A DNA stretch of 64,000 nucleotides from TMP-86 sp964247385 (GTDB lineage: Bacteria; Pseudomonadota; Gammaproteobacteria; Steroidobacterales; Steroidobacteraceae): positions 1 through 64,000 of the forward strand of contig CAXTUB010000016.1 in assembly GCA_964247385.1 (NCBI GenBank). Reading direction: 5' to 3'. Below, piece by piece: positions 43,499 to 52,106 of the stretch. Below the pieces are notes generated by a model that searched no databases, had not been told where the DNA came from, and saw only the letters and a program-made list of their open reading frames with translations. The position numbers and the translations under genes are program-made. Each line of letters opens with the position of its first letter. Position 1 is the first letter of the stretch.

Positions 43499-44359
43499 AT
43501 GAGCACAGCGGCGACGGCCGGTTCGAGCGTCCGCGCACCAACCCGCCGGGTATTGCCCGGGTTTGGGCTGACTTTGGGCTACACCCTTGTCTATTTGTCG
43601 CTGATCGTCTTGCTGCCGCTTTCGGCGGCTTTCTTTCGCAGCGCCAGCGCGGGCTTTGCGCATTTCTTCCAGATCATCGGCTCGCCGCGAGTGCTCGCCT
43701 CGTTGCGCTTGAGTTTTGGCGCGGCCGCGCTCGCCGCCTCGATCAACGCCGCGTTCGGCTTGTTGGTGTCGTGGGTATTGGTGCGCTATCAATTCCCCTT
43801 TCGCCGTTTGGTGGATGCATTGGTCGATCTGCCGTTCGCATTGCCAACGGCGGTGGCGGGGATCGCGCTGACCGCGCTGTATGCGCCGAACGGCTGGCTT
43901 GGTGCGCGCCTCGAGCCGTTGGGCATCAAGGTCGCGTTCACCCCGCTCGGCGTCATTGTGGCCTTGACCTTCATCGGCCTGCCGTTCGTCGTACGCACGC
44001 TCCAGCCCGTATTGGAGGAGCTGGACCGCGACGTGGAGCAGGCCGCCGCGACATTGGGCGCGCGCCCGTCGCAAACGTTCTGGCGAATCATCATGCCGGC
44101 GCTCTGGCCTGCGCTGTTGACGGGTTTTGCGCTCGCGTTCGCCCGCGGCGTCGGCGAATATGGCTCAGTGATTTTCATTGCCGGCAACATGCCGATGGTG
44201 TCGGAGATTGCGCCGCTCCTCATCATCACCAAGCTCGAGCAATACGATTACGCGGGCGCCACGGCGATTGCGGTGGTGATGCTCTTATTGTCTTTCGCAT
44301 TGATGCTCGGCATCAACCTCTTGCAAAATTGGGCCGGTAGCCGGCATCAACGAAAATGA
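43499..44359 (+). CDS. cysT: Sulfate ABC transporter permease CysT
   Basis: 286 aa with about six membrane helices. The EAA-loop that contacts CysA is recognisable as EQAAATLGARPSQTFWRIIMPALWPAL. Other marks: LPLSAAFFRSASAGF and DLPFALPTAVAGIALTALYA. Forms the transmembrane pore with CysW. Its stop overlaps the cysW ATG by four bases. The ATG at 43499 follows a GC-rich 35-base leader after the hairpin. Confidence 0.95.
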   Translation: MSTAATAGSSVRAPTRRVLPGFGLTLGYTLVYLSLIVLLPLSAAFFRSASAGFAHFFQIIGSPRVLASLRLSFGAAALAASINAAFGLLVSWVLVRYQFPFRRLVDALVDLPFALPTAVAGIALTALYAPNGWLGARLEPLGIKVAFTPLGVIVALTFIGLPFVVRTLQPVLEELDRDVEQAAATLGARPSQTFWRIIMPALWPALLTGFALAFARGVGEYGSVIFIAGNMPMVSEIAPLLIITKLEQYDYAGATAIAVVMLLLSFALMLGINLLQNWAGSRHQRK

Positions 44360-45270
44360 TTCCGGCCGCCGCCCCCGAAATCGTCAACGCGGCTTTGCCG
44401 CAGCTCCGCGATCGGCGCTTCCGTCATTGGCCCGCGCGCACCGTCCGCTGGCTGCTGATGTTGCTCGCGCTCGCCTATCTCGCGGCGTTTTTGGTCTTGC
44501 CGCTGATCGTGGTCTTTGCCGAAGCGTTCTCGAAGGGGCTCGCGGTGTATTGGTCGGCACTCGCCGAGCCCAACGCGCGCGCGGCCATCAAGCTCACTGG
44601 GCTGGTGGCGCTGATCGCCGTGCCCCTCAACCTCGTGTTCGGATTGGCCGCGTCGTGGTGCATCGCCAAGTTCGATTTCCGTGGCAAGAGCGCCTTGATC
44701 ACGCTCATCGATCTGCCTTTTGCAGTGTCGCCGGTCATTGCCGGGTTGATCTATGTGCTGCTGTTCGGCGCGAGCGGTTGGTTCGGACCCTGGCTCGCGG
44801 CGCATGACGTGCAAGTGGTCTTCGCCGTGCCGGGCATCGTGCTCGCAACCACCTTCGTGACGTTCCCGTTCGTCGCACGCGAGCTGATTCCGGTGATGCA
44901 AGCGCAAGGGCGCGAAGACGAAGAGGCCAGCATCTCGCTCGGCGCATCGGGTTGGCGGACTTTCTGGTTCATCACGCTGCCCAATGTGCGCTGGGGCTTG
45001 CTGTATGGAGTGCTTCTCTGCAATGCGCGGGCCATGGGCGAGTTCGGCGCCGTGTCGGTCGTCTCGGGTCACATCCGCGGTCTGACCAATACCATGCCGT
45101 TGCATGTCGAGATTCTTTATAACGAGTACAACTTCGCCGCCGCATTTGCAGTAGCTTCGCTTCTTGCGCTGTTGGCCCTGGCGACGTTGGCGGCCAAGAG
45201 TCTGCTCGAGCGCCGCGAGCCCGAGCTGCGGCATGCCGCGGCGGCAGTGCATTTCGAGCGCGCCGCGTGA
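44356..45270 (+). CDS. cysW: Sulfate ABC transporter permease CysW
   Basis: 304 aa, six predicted helices. EAA-loop: EEASISLGASGWRTFWFITLPNVRW. The segment NARAMGEFGAVSVVSGHIRGLTNTMPLHVEILYNEYNF is characteristic of CysW. The N-terminal ~30 residues are hydrophilic and precede helix one (MLLALAYLAAFLVLPLIVVFAEAF). Coupled by four-base overlaps to cysT upstream and cysA downstream, so subunits are made in fixed ratio. Confidence 0.95.
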   Translation: MIPAAAPEIVNAALPQLRDRRFRHWPARTVRWLLMLLALAYLAAFLVLPLIVVFAEAFSKGLAVYWSALAEPNARAAIKLTGLVALIAVPLNLVFGLAASWCIAKFDFRGKSALITLIDLPFAVSPVIAGLIYVLLFGASGWFGPWLAAHDVQVVFAVPGIVLATTFVTFPFVARELIPVMQAQGREDEEASISLGASGWRTFWFITLPNVRWGLLYGVLLCNARAMGEFGAVSVVSGHIRGLTNTMPLHVEILYNEYNFAAAFAVASLLALLALATLAAKSLLERREPELRHAAAAVHFERAA

Positions 45271-46304
45271 ACGCCAGTTTGCGCAGCATGAATATCGCCC
45301 TGCGCGGCGTCACCAAGCGATTTGGCCGCTTTGCGGCCGTCGAAAATGTCGATCTCGAGATTCCAAGCGGTGAGCTCGTCGCCCTGCTGGGTCCCTCCGG
45401 CTGCGGCAAGACCACGCTTCTGCGCATCATCGCGGGCCTCGAGACTCCGGAGCAGGGCGCCGTCTATTTCGGCGAACGCGATGCGACGGCGTGGCCGGTA
45501 CGCGAGCGCAAGATCGGCTTCGTGTTTCAGCAATATGCGCTGTTCAAACACATGACGGTGCGCGATAACGTGGCGTTCGGGCTCAAGGTCAAGCCCCGGC
45601 GAGAGCGGCCGAGCGCCGTGCAGGTCGAGCGAAAGGTGCAGCAGCTCCTCGATCTCGTGCAGCTGGGCGATGCAGGGCCGCGCTTTCCCGCGCAGTTGTC
45701 CGGCGGTCAGCGGCAACGCATCGCGCTTGCGCGTGCGCTCGCGGTGGACCCGCAAGTGTTGCTACTGGATGAGCCGTTCGGCGCGCTGGATACGCAAGTT
45801 CGCCACGAGCTGCGCCGCTGGCTGCGCCGCTTGCACGATGAGCTCCATTTCACGAGCGTGTTCGTCACTCATGATCAACAAGAGGCGCTCGAGGTGGCCG
45901 ATCGCATCGTCGTGCTGAATCGCGGCCGCATCGAGCAGGTGGGCGCGCCGGGGCAAGTGTACGACGTGCCGGCAACCGACTTCGTGCATCGATTTCTGGG
46001 CGAGGTCAACGAACTGCCCCTGTCAGTCGTCAGCGCGAATGCGGGCCGTGCGTCTGCGGCGGACGATGCGCGCGCGCTCGTGCGGCCGCATGAGATTGAA
46101 GTGAGTCACACGGGTGGATGGCCGGCGAAGATCCTTTCGATTCGGGTCATGGGGCCCGTCGCGCGGCTCGAGCTGGAATTGCAAGGCGGGCGCGAACCCG
46201 CTGCGCCGCTCGAGGCGGAAATGAGCCGAGAACGGCTCGAGGGCGAGCGTTTTACCTCAGGCCAACAGGTAGCGCTGCAATTTCGGCGCTGGAAGGCTTA
46301 CTAG
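45267..46304 (+). CDS. cysA: Sulfate ABC transporter ATP-binding protein CysA
   Basis: 345 aa. Walker A GPSGCGKTTLL, Q-loop FVFQQYALFKHMTV, signature LSGGQRQRIALARALA, Walker B VLLLDEPFGALD, H-loop VFVTHDQQEA. The C-terminal ~110 residues are the regulatory TOBE-like domain of the sulfate/molybdate type (RPHEIEVSH). Starts at GTG 45267 overlapping the cysW stop; a later ATG (MNIALRGVTKRFG, 45288) could be the real start and fits the family N-terminus just as well. Last gene of sbp-cysTWA. Confidence 0.95.
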   Translation: MNASLRSMNIALRGVTKRFGRFAAVENVDLEIPSGELVALLGPSGCGKTTLLRIIAGLETPEQGAVYFGERDATAWPVRERKIGFVFQQYALFKHMTVRDNVAFGLKVKPRRERPSAVQVERKVQQLLDLVQLGDAGPRFPAQLSGGQRQRIALARALAVDPQVLLLDEPFGALDTQVRHELRRWLRRLHDELHFTSVFVTHDQQEALEVADRIVVLNRGRIEQVGAPGQVYDVPATDFVHRFLGEVNELPLSVVSANAGRASAADDARALVRPHEIEVSHTGGWPAKILSIRVMGPVARLELELQGGREPAAPLEAEMSRERLEGERFTSGQQVALQFRRWKAY

Positions 46305-46320
46305 CCGCCTTGCGCAGACA

Positions 46321-46809
46321 TCATCGATGCGGCAGCGGAAAGCGCAGCCCCGCATCGTTGCTGCTCTGATACGCCGCGGTAAAAGTGGCCAGTGCCCGAG
46401 CTCCGGCCTCGAGCTCCTCTTCACTCAGCTCCAATGCATTGAAGCCGCAACGCGCCATGAAAAACACCTGGTCGCGGCGCACGTATCCCGTGGCGCGCAA
46501 CTGCCGGTCGAATCCATAGCGCTCGCGCAGGAGCCGTGCTTGCGTATAGCCGCGCCCTTCGCCGGGCCCCGGGAAATTGCATGCGACGAGCGACAGCGTC
46601 GGCAGGAAAGGCGCGAGATCCTCGACGGCATGAGCGGGCGCCAGCACCACGCCGAGCGCCTCCGCGGCAGGCCATCCGTCGGGACCGGCGCGAAAAACAT
46701 CGAAGGGCACGATCACACGGCCGCGTGCGGCCGCAGCGGGCGCCTCGCTCTCGGCGTAGTGCCAGGCGTCCTCGATTACGAGTCCATCAAGCAGCAAGCG
46801 GCGAGGCAT
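46321..46809 (-). CDS. DUF934 protein associated with sulfite reductase
   Basis: 162 aa. The family is found almost only next to cysI and is thought to assist sulfite reduction, often annotated as a probable CysI-linked oxidoreductase; its biochemistry is not settled. Typical parts: GRVIVPFDVFRAG, FPTLSLVACNFPGPGEGRGYTQARLLRERYGF, GYVRRDQVFFMARCGFNALEL. Its start lies 23 bases inside the 3' end of cysI, so it is translated from the same message. Convergent with cysA, 16 bases apart. Confidence 0.92.
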   Translation of the reverse strand: MPRRLLLDGLVIEDAWHYAESEAPAAAARGRVIVPFDVFRAGPDGWPAAEALGVVLAPAHAVEDLAPFLPTLSLVACNFPGPGEGRGYTQARLLRERYGFDRQLRATGYVRRDQVFFMARCGFNALELSEEELEAGARALATFTAAYQSSNDAGLRFPLPHR

Positions 46810-48457
46810 ACACTCGTTCTTTGAACGGCTTTACGCCGATTCGCCGCACCACGTCGATGAAGCGTTCGTCTTCGTGGCGGTTCTCGACGTAGACCGCGAG
46901 CAGACGCGCGATGGTCTCGGCCACCTCGGGCTTGGCTACGGACGGACCGATCACCGAGCCCAGCGATGCGTGCTCGGAAGCCGAGCCGCCGATGGTGATT
47001 TGATACCACTCCTCGCCGCCCTTATCGACTCCGAGAATTCCAATCTGCCCGACGTGGTGATGTCCGCAGGCATTCATGCAGCCCGACATCTTGACGTCGA
47101 TTTCTCCCAGGTCGTACAGATAATCGTAATCGTCGAAGCGGTCGTTGATTTGCTTGGCCACTTCGATCGAGCCCGCGTTGGCCAGACTGCAAAAGTCCAG
47201 GCCGGGACAGCAGATCATGTCGGTGAGTGTGCCGATGTTGGGTGTCGCGAGCTTCGCGCCGGCGAGCGCTCGCCACAACTCGGGCAGGCGGCGCTGCTCA
47301 ACGTCGGCCAGCACGAGATTTTGAGTGTGCGTGACCCGCGCTTCGCCGAAACTGAATTCATCGGCGAGGTCGGCCAGCAAATCCAACTGCGCGTCGGTGG
47401 CATCGCCCGGCGCCACGTCGGGTGCCTTGAGCGAGACAACCACTGCGCGATATCCAGGCATCTTGTGCGGACGCGTGTTGTAGCGATACCAGGCCTTGAA
47501 GGGCAGGCTGGCCCCCGCCGGCTCGGGCACGCCCTCCGGCGCGAGTTCCGGCAGCGCGAGGTACGGATGGGGCGCAAAGAACCCGCGAATGCGCTCGACT
47601 GCTTCTTCGTGCAGCGCAAGACTCGGGTCGTCTTTGAGCAACTCCCACTCGGCTTCCACGCGGCGCGTGAATTCAGCCACGCCGAGCGCCTTCACCAGAA
47701 TCTTGATGCGTGCTTTGTGAATGTTGTCGCGACGGCCTTCGCGATTGTAAATGCGCAGGATCGCTTCGAGATAGGACAGCAAATAACGCCTCGGCAGGAA
47801 CCGGCGCACCACGGGTCCGATGATGGGCGTGCGTCCGAGCCCACCGCCCGCCAATACCTCGAAGCCCAACTCGCCGCTGCTATCCCGTACCACGTGCAAG
47901 CCGATGTCATGCACCTGCGAGGCGGCGCGATCCTCGGGTGTGGCCGTCACCGCAATCTTGAATTTGCGCGGCAAATAGGTGAACTCGGGATGAAAGCTCG
48001 ACCACTGGCGGATGACTTCGCACCAGATGCGAGGGTCATCGAGCTCGTTCGCAGCCACTCCCGCCAGATGATCCGAGGTGACGTTTCGAATGCAATTGCC
48101 GCTGGTTTGAATGGCATGCATCTCCACCGTCGCGAGCTCCGCGAGGATATCGGGCACCTCTTCGAGCCGTGGCCAGTTGTACTGGATGTTCTGCCGCGTC
48201 GTGAAGTGGCCATAGCCGCGGTCGTAACGCCGTGCAATGTGCGCAAGCTTGCGCAGTTGCGCAGAAGACAACAGCCCATAGGGAATGGCGACGCGCAACA
48301 TCGGCGCATGCCGCTGGATATACAGACCGTTGCGCAAGCGCAGCCCGCGAAACTCGTCTTCGCTCAATTCGCCTTCGAGAAAGCGCCGCGTCTGATCGCG
48401 GAATTGCGCCACTCGCTCATCGACGAGAGTTTGATCGAGGAGGTCGTATCGGTACAT
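46787..48457 (-). CDS. cysI: Sulfite reductase hemoprotein subunit
   Basis: 556 aa nitrite/sulfite reductase fold reducing sulfite to sulfide with six electrons. The siroheme/[4Fe-4S] ligands are seen as CCPGLDFC and SGCMNACGHHHVG. Two ferredoxin-like half domains (RHAPMLRVAIPYG, FKAWYRYNTRPHKM) precede the two catalytic repeats. No flavoprotein CysJ is nearby, so electrons probably come from ferredoxin or a distant reductase. The siroheme comes from CysG in the same island. Upstream of and overlapping DUF934. Confidence 0.93.
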   Translation of the reverse strand: MYRYDLLDQTLVDERVAQFRDQTRRFLEGELSEDEFRGLRLRNGLYIQRHAPMLRVAIPYGLLSSAQLRKLAHIARRYDRGYGHFTTRQNIQYNWPRLEEVPDILAELATVEMHAIQTSGNCIRNVTSDHLAGVAANELDDPRIWCEVIRQWSSFHPEFTYLPRKFKIAVTATPEDRAASQVHDIGLHVVRDSSGELGFEVLAGGGLGRTPIIGPVVRRFLPRRYLLSYLEAILRIYNREGRRDNIHKARIKILVKALGVAEFTRRVEAEWELLKDDPSLALHEEAVERIRGFFAPHPYLALPELAPEGVPEPAGASLPFKAWYRYNTRPHKMPGYRAVVVSLKAPDVAPGDATDAQLDLLADLADEFSFGEARVTHTQNLVLADVEQRRLPELWRALAGAKLATPNIGTLTDMICCPGLDFCSLANAGSIEVAKQINDRFDDYDYLYDLGEIDVKMSGCMNACGHHHVGQIGILGVDKGGEEWYQITIGGSASEHASLGSVIGPSVAKPEVAETIARLLAVYVENRHEDERFIDVVRRIGVKPFKERVYASPLAA

Positions 48458-48666
48458 CGGAGGAAAGCGTAAGACCTGTCTGTGAACGGCCTCCTATGGT
48501 AACTCGTCACGAACGCGCTGAGTGCGGCAGACGCGTTTCACATCGAGCGCAGCCGCTGCGCGAAGTGCGGCTTCGCGAGCAAGGCTCACCGTCAATTCGT
48601 GATTCGTTCGGCATTCGCCGCGCGCCGGCTTTGGGCATTATTTGCAGCGTCAACTTGGAGCGCCCG

Positions 48667-49188
48667 TTGAGCACCGTGCTCGCAGAAATCATCGTCGATC
48701 CCGGCACTTACCGTGTGTCGCCCGAGCCTGTCATATTGCTTGCCAATCTGGCAGGCGCTCTTGCGCTGTGTTTGCATGACGAGGCTCGCGGCGTAGGCGG
48801 TTTGCTGCACTTGAACTTTACCAATGGAGACGGCCGGCCGAGCGATGTCACCGACAATACGTTGAGCTCAGTGCTCGTATTGCTGGACCGATTCAAGCGC
48901 GCCGTCATGGGCGATCAATCGCACGAGGATGAAGTGCAAGCGCGGGTGATCGCGCACGCCCTGCCGCCCGCGGCAGGCGCCGACCCGGAGCCTGCCTCCA
49001 TGGTCGACCTCATTCAAGCCGATTTTGCGGATGGTAAAGTGCATTGTGGCTCGCAGTTGGTCCGGCGTCAGGAAGGCATTTGCGTCTGCTTCGAGCCTTT
49101 TCAGGGCCGCGTCTGGATCAGCGGCCCGAACGATCAGCGCCGCAACCCGAGCGCGCAGCGCAAGCTTCAAGCGGCGTCGCCGCGCTAG
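48667..49188 (+). CDS. CheD-like protein without the catalytic cysteine
   Basis: About 173 aa from TTG at 48667, preferred because GGAG lies six bases upstream and similarity begins right after it; the frame is open further upstream (ATG 48496) but that part is Arg-rich and shadow-like. The N-terminal half matches the CheD fold: IIVDPGTYRVSPEPVILLANL, then AGALALCLHDEARGVGGLLHL. True CheD deamidases have GSCVAVCL with the catalytic Cys; here that position is Ala31, while the His (His48) is kept. No chemotaxis genes are nearby. Deamidase activity is unlikely; a binding or scaffold role is possible. The C-terminus is Arg/Gln-rich. Confidence 0.68.
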   Translation: MSTVLAEIIVDPGTYRVSPEPVILLANLAGALALCLHDEARGVGGLLHLNFTNGDGRPSDVTDNTLSSVLVLLDRFKRAVMGDQSHEDEVQARVIAHALPPAAGADPEPASMVDLIQADFADGKVHCGSQLVRRQEGICVCFEPFQGRVWISGPNDQRRNPSAQRKLQAASPR

Positions 49189-49207
49189 ATTCTGCACGGA
49201 ATCATCC

Positions 49208-50131
49208 GTGCTCGTGTGGGCCGCGGCACTGTCCTTCGCGGCGCCCGTCCCGGCCGCAGCGCGCCTGCGCATCGCGACGTGGAATCTCGAATGGCTCATG
49301 ACTCCGCAAACGCACGCTCGGCTACGCGGCACTTGCACCCGCATCGACGAGGCGCCGCGGCGCGGCACACGCAGTATTCCTTGCGACGTCGCAGCGCAGC
49401 CGGCGCGCACTGCGGCGGATTTCGAGCGCCTGCGCTACTACGCTCGAATACTGGACGCCGACGTCGTCTCGCTGCAGGAAACGGACGGGTCCGAGGCGGC
49501 GCGGCTGGTTTTCACCGATTACGATTTTTGCTTTACGCGGCGCGTCGGCGTGCAGAACAACGGGTTCGCGATACGCAGGAATCGTGGGATTCGCTTTGCC
49601 TGCGGACCGGACTGGCCTGCCCTGGCGATGGGACACAGCCAGTTGCGCTGGGGCGCAGAGCTCCGGCTATATCCAGAGCGTGGTCCGGAGCTGCGCGTCT
49701 TGAGCGTGCATCTGAAATCGGGTTGCGCCGCGCAAGCGATCGATGACGGCGCGGAATCCTGCGCCTTGCTGAGGGCGCAGATCGAACCGCTGTCTCGCTG
49801 GATCGAGACGCAACGACGCGCGCACGTCGCGTTCATGCTCGCGGGCGATTTCAATCGGCGTGGGCCCATGGTAAGCCGCGCGGCGCCATCGTGGTGGGAC
49901 GAACTCGTGCAGCAAACGCACGAAACGCTCGTCGATGCCGGCGCCGGCCAGCGTTATCGTAAATGTCACTTTTCCGAGCCGCATCGCGGCGCCATCGACC
50001 ATCTGATCGCCGATGCGCAGGCGGCGGCGCACTGGCGCCCGGACTCATTTCGCCAAGTCTGGTTTTCCGAAACCGACGCGGCGCGGTTCCGTCTGTCCGA
50101 TCATTGCGCGATCTCGATCGATTACGAGTGA
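49208..50131 (+). CDS. Endonuclease/exonuclease/phosphatase-fold protein, probably exported
   Basis: 307 aa from GTG 49208 (GGA upstream, 19 bases after the CheD-like stop). N-terminal signal-like segment, VWAAALSFAAPVPAAA. The EEP motifs follow in order: RIATWNLEWL, VVSLQETDG, VHLKSGC, LAGDFNRRGP and LSDHCAISIDY, which supply the metal and catalytic His/Asp residues. The fold hydrolyses phosphodiesters of DNA, RNA or lipids; with a signal peptide, an extracytoplasmic nuclease is likely. A frame open further upstream overlaps the CheD-like gene. A good terminator follows at 50169. Confidence 0.88.
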   Translation: MLVWAAALSFAAPVPAAARLRIATWNLEWLMTPQTHARLRGTCTRIDEAPRRGTRSIPCDVAAQPARTAADFERLRYYARILDADVVSLQETDGSEAARLVFTDYDFCFTRRVGVQNNGFAIRRNRGIRFACGPDWPALAMGHSQLRWGAELRLYPERGPELRVLSVHLKSGCAAQAIDDGAESCALLRAQIEPLSRWIETQRRAHVAFMLAGDFNRRGPMVSRAAPSWWDELVQQTHETLVDAGAGQRYRKCHFSEPHRGAIDHLIADAQAAAHWRPDSFRQVWFSETDAARFRLSDHCAISIDYE

Positions 50132-50168
50132 CGTGAGAACGTGTGAGATCAGGCGCGGCACAAATAAA

Positions 50169-50198
50169 AAGGCCAGGGCTTGCGCCCCGGCCTTTTCG
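50169..50198 (+). terminator. Intrinsic terminator
   Basis: AAGGCCAGGGC (50169-50179) pairs with GCCCCGGCCTT (50184-50194) around TTGC with one A-C mismatch; a run of T follows (TTTT, then C) and a run of A precedes. It ends the CheD-like/EEP transcript. The remainder of the gap to 50344 holds only a weakly promoter-like AT-richer stretch (TAGTGTTGTACAAATG) before the next gene. Confidence 0.82.
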
Positions 50199-50344
50199 AT
50201 TCCCCATGCCATTCGCTGCTGCCGTCAGGCGGCTTTAAAGCGTCTTTGGTCTGCCCTACTTCCCTCGACCCGAAAAACTCGTGTTGCCGCTATGCGAAGC
50301 GAAAAGTACGCTGATGTTCTTATCTCGTCAATAGTGTTGTACAA

Positions 50345-50932
50345 ATGATACAGAACCCTTCTGACGTGTCCGGGATTCGCGCGCGCCGCGCATACTTCGA
50401 TTGCCGGTTCGGCCAGCTTCATGTGCGCACAGCGTTTCCGGGGACCGGCGGGTTCGATGAAAAGCCGGTCGTGCTTTGCATTCACTCGACCGAATCAACC
50501 AGTCGAGTCTTTACATTGCTGATGCGCGAACTGGCCGGCCGCCGCTCCATGTATGCTCCCGATCTGCCCGGCTATGGCGAATCTGACGCCTCATTCGAAG
50601 CGTCCGCCATTCGCGGAGCGCCCTCCAACTTAGCGGTTGGTCCGCTCAACCCCGAGCTTGCGCTGCAGGCGCTGCAAGATTTTGCGCGTGAGTTGCGGTT
50701 ACGATCCTTCGATGTCGTCGGTCTCGACCTGGGTGCGCAAATCGCTCTGAGTTGGTTTCAAGTGCCGAATAATCCGCTTCGCAGGCTCCTCGTATTGAGC
50801 ACCTCGCAGGAATTTCGCTTGCCGCAGCTTGCCATCCCGGCCGCGGTGATTTCGACCTCGCGCGCGGCCTTGGAAGATGAGTCGCGAGTTGCGCAACTGC
50901 GCGAGCCTGCGCTGCGTTTTCTGGACCATTGA
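50345..50932 (+). CDS. Short alpha/beta hydrolase-fold protein with Asp at the nucleophile position
   Basis: 195 aa, much shorter than the usual ~280. N-terminal core is clear: LCIHSTESTSRVFTLLMREL (oxyanion region) and YAPDLPGYGESDA. The nucleophile elbow GxSxG reads GLDLGAQIAL, so Ser is replaced by Asp. After strand 6 (RRLLVLSTSQE) the sequence goes almost directly to IPAAVISTSRAAL and ends, lacking the cap and an obvious catalytic His. It may be a degenerate remnant or a small binding protein. Its stop overlaps the rluF TTG start (TTGA). Confidence 0.72.
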   Translation: MIQNPSDVSGIRARRAYFDCRFGQLHVRTAFPGTGGFDEKPVVLCIHSTESTSRVFTLLMRELAGRRSMYAPDLPGYGESDASFEASAIRGAPSNLAVGPLNPELALQALQDFARELRLRSFDVVGLDLGAQIALSWFQVPNNPLRRLLVLSTSQEFRLPQLAIPAAVISTSRAALEDESRVAQLREPALRFLDH

Positions 50933-51744
50933 GACTCAATAAATTCCTCGCCGAAAGCGGCGCCTGCTCGAGGCGGGAGGCCGACCGTCTCATCGAGCAG
51001 GGCCGCGTGTGCGTCAATGGCCGGATTGCGCAGCTCGGCACGCAAGTCGAACAGAACGATGCGGTCACCCTCGATCAGCACGTGGTGGAGCGGCGCCGTC
51101 GGGCCATTTACCTGGCGCTGAACAAGCCCGTCGGAATCGAGTGCACGACCGATCCCCGGGTGCCGGGCAATATCGTCGACTTCGTGGATCATCCGCAGCG
51201 GGTGTTTCCCGTCGGCCGCTTGGACAAGGATTCTCAAGGGCTCATTCTATTGACCAACGACGGCGACATCGTCAACCACATCCTGCGCGCCGAGAACCGA
51301 CACGAAAAGGAATATCTGGTGGAGCTCGATCGCCCGATCTCACAACGGTCGATCGACGTCATGGCCGCCGGCGTGCACATACTCGGCGTCCTGACTCAAC
51401 CTTGCGTCATTCGCCGCGTGAACCGAACCACGCTGCGCTTCGTGCTGACGCAAGGCTTGAATCGCCAAATTCGCCGCATGTGCGCAAGCGTCGGATTTCA
51501 GGTGCGAAGCCTCACTCGAATTCGCATCATGGACATTCATCTCGGACATTTGCGCGCCGGCAAGTGGCGACTTCTCACTCCGGCCGAGATCAAAGGCATT
51601 CAGGGCGGCGAAGTCCAGCGCTCGCGCAGCTCGGCCGCGGTCTCGCCCTCGCTCCAGCGTCGCGCGGCAGAAATTCGCCACGACGGATCTGCGCAGCGCG
51701 TCGTCAAGCGTCGGAAGAAGTCCGCATCCGCGGAAGCCCAATAA
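50929..51744 (+). CDS. rluF: 23S rRNA pseudouridine synthase RluF
   Basis: 271 aa. N-terminal S4 RNA-binding domain (MRLNKFLAESGACSRREADRLIEQGRVCVNG), then the RsuA/RluB family core with the catalytic Asp in VGRLDKDSQGLILLTNDG and the QGLNRQIRRMCASVGF motif of RluF. It isomerises uridine in 23S rRNA (U2604 in E. coli). Begins at TTG overlapping the hydrolase stop. The last ~45 residues are Ser/Arg/Lys-rich, extend beyond the family core and overlap the gene on the other strand. Confidence 0.93.
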   Translation: MRLNKFLAESGACSRREADRLIEQGRVCVNGRIAQLGTQVEQNDAVTLDQHVVERRRRAIYLALNKPVGIECTTDPRVPGNIVDFVDHPQRVFPVGRLDKDSQGLILLTNDGDIVNHILRAENRHEKEYLVELDRPISQRSIDVMAAGVHILGVLTQPCVIRRVNRTTLRFVLTQGLNRQIRRMCASVGFQVRSLTRIRIMDIHLGHLRAGKWRLLTPAEIKGIQGGEVQRSRSSAAVSPSLQRRAAEIRHDGSAQRVVKRRKKSASAEAQ

Positions 51745-52064
51745 CTCTCGCGATAGATCACGTGCCCGTGCTCTTCGATGAGGAAAGTGCGCCGGTATCC
51801 CAACAGGAAAAGATTGGCCTTGAATGACAGCTTCGGCTGATCGACATCGATGGTCAGGGTGCGGGCGCCGATTTGCAGGAGCAGGCGTCCGCCCGATCCA
51901 TACACGCACACCGCGGGCAGCAATGGCCGGATGAATGCGATGCCTTGAACCTTGGCAGGCGAATCTTCATGCACGCTCCACGTGCCGGTGACCAAGTTCC
52001 ACCGCACCGCCATCCGGCGCCTGCGGAAATCCAGGACGGTGATGATATCGCTGTGATGAATCAT
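51600..52064 (-). CDS. Hypothetical protein overlapping the rluF 3' end
   Basis: 154 aa. Composition looks protein-like: IITVLDFRRRRMAVRWNLVTGTWSVHEDS, ARTLTIDVDQPKLSFKANLFLLGYRRTFLIEEHGHVIY, with alternating beta-type strands, but I do not recognise a family. Its last ~48 codons are antisense to the low-complexity tail of rluF (145-base overlap), which is large for convergent genes. Either this protein ends shorter in relatives or the RluF tail has grown. Starts 43 bases from the dsbD stop. Confidence 0.6.
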   Translation of the reverse strand: MIHHSDIITVLDFRRRRMAVRWNLVTGTWSVHEDSPAKVQGIAFIRPLLPAVCVYGSGGRLLLQIGARTLTIDVDQPKLSFKANLFLLGYRRTFLIEEHGHVIYRESYWASADADFFRRLTTRCADPSWRISAARRWSEGETAAELRERWTSPP

Positions 52065-52106
52065 GCGCTGTGCGCATGGCGCACCACTCGACTGGGAAGC
52101 TCCAAG

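Noticed and set aside
46874..48472. 532-codon frame antisense to cysI
   Set aside because: Opposite a sulfite reductase with all cofactor motifs; no recognisable domain.
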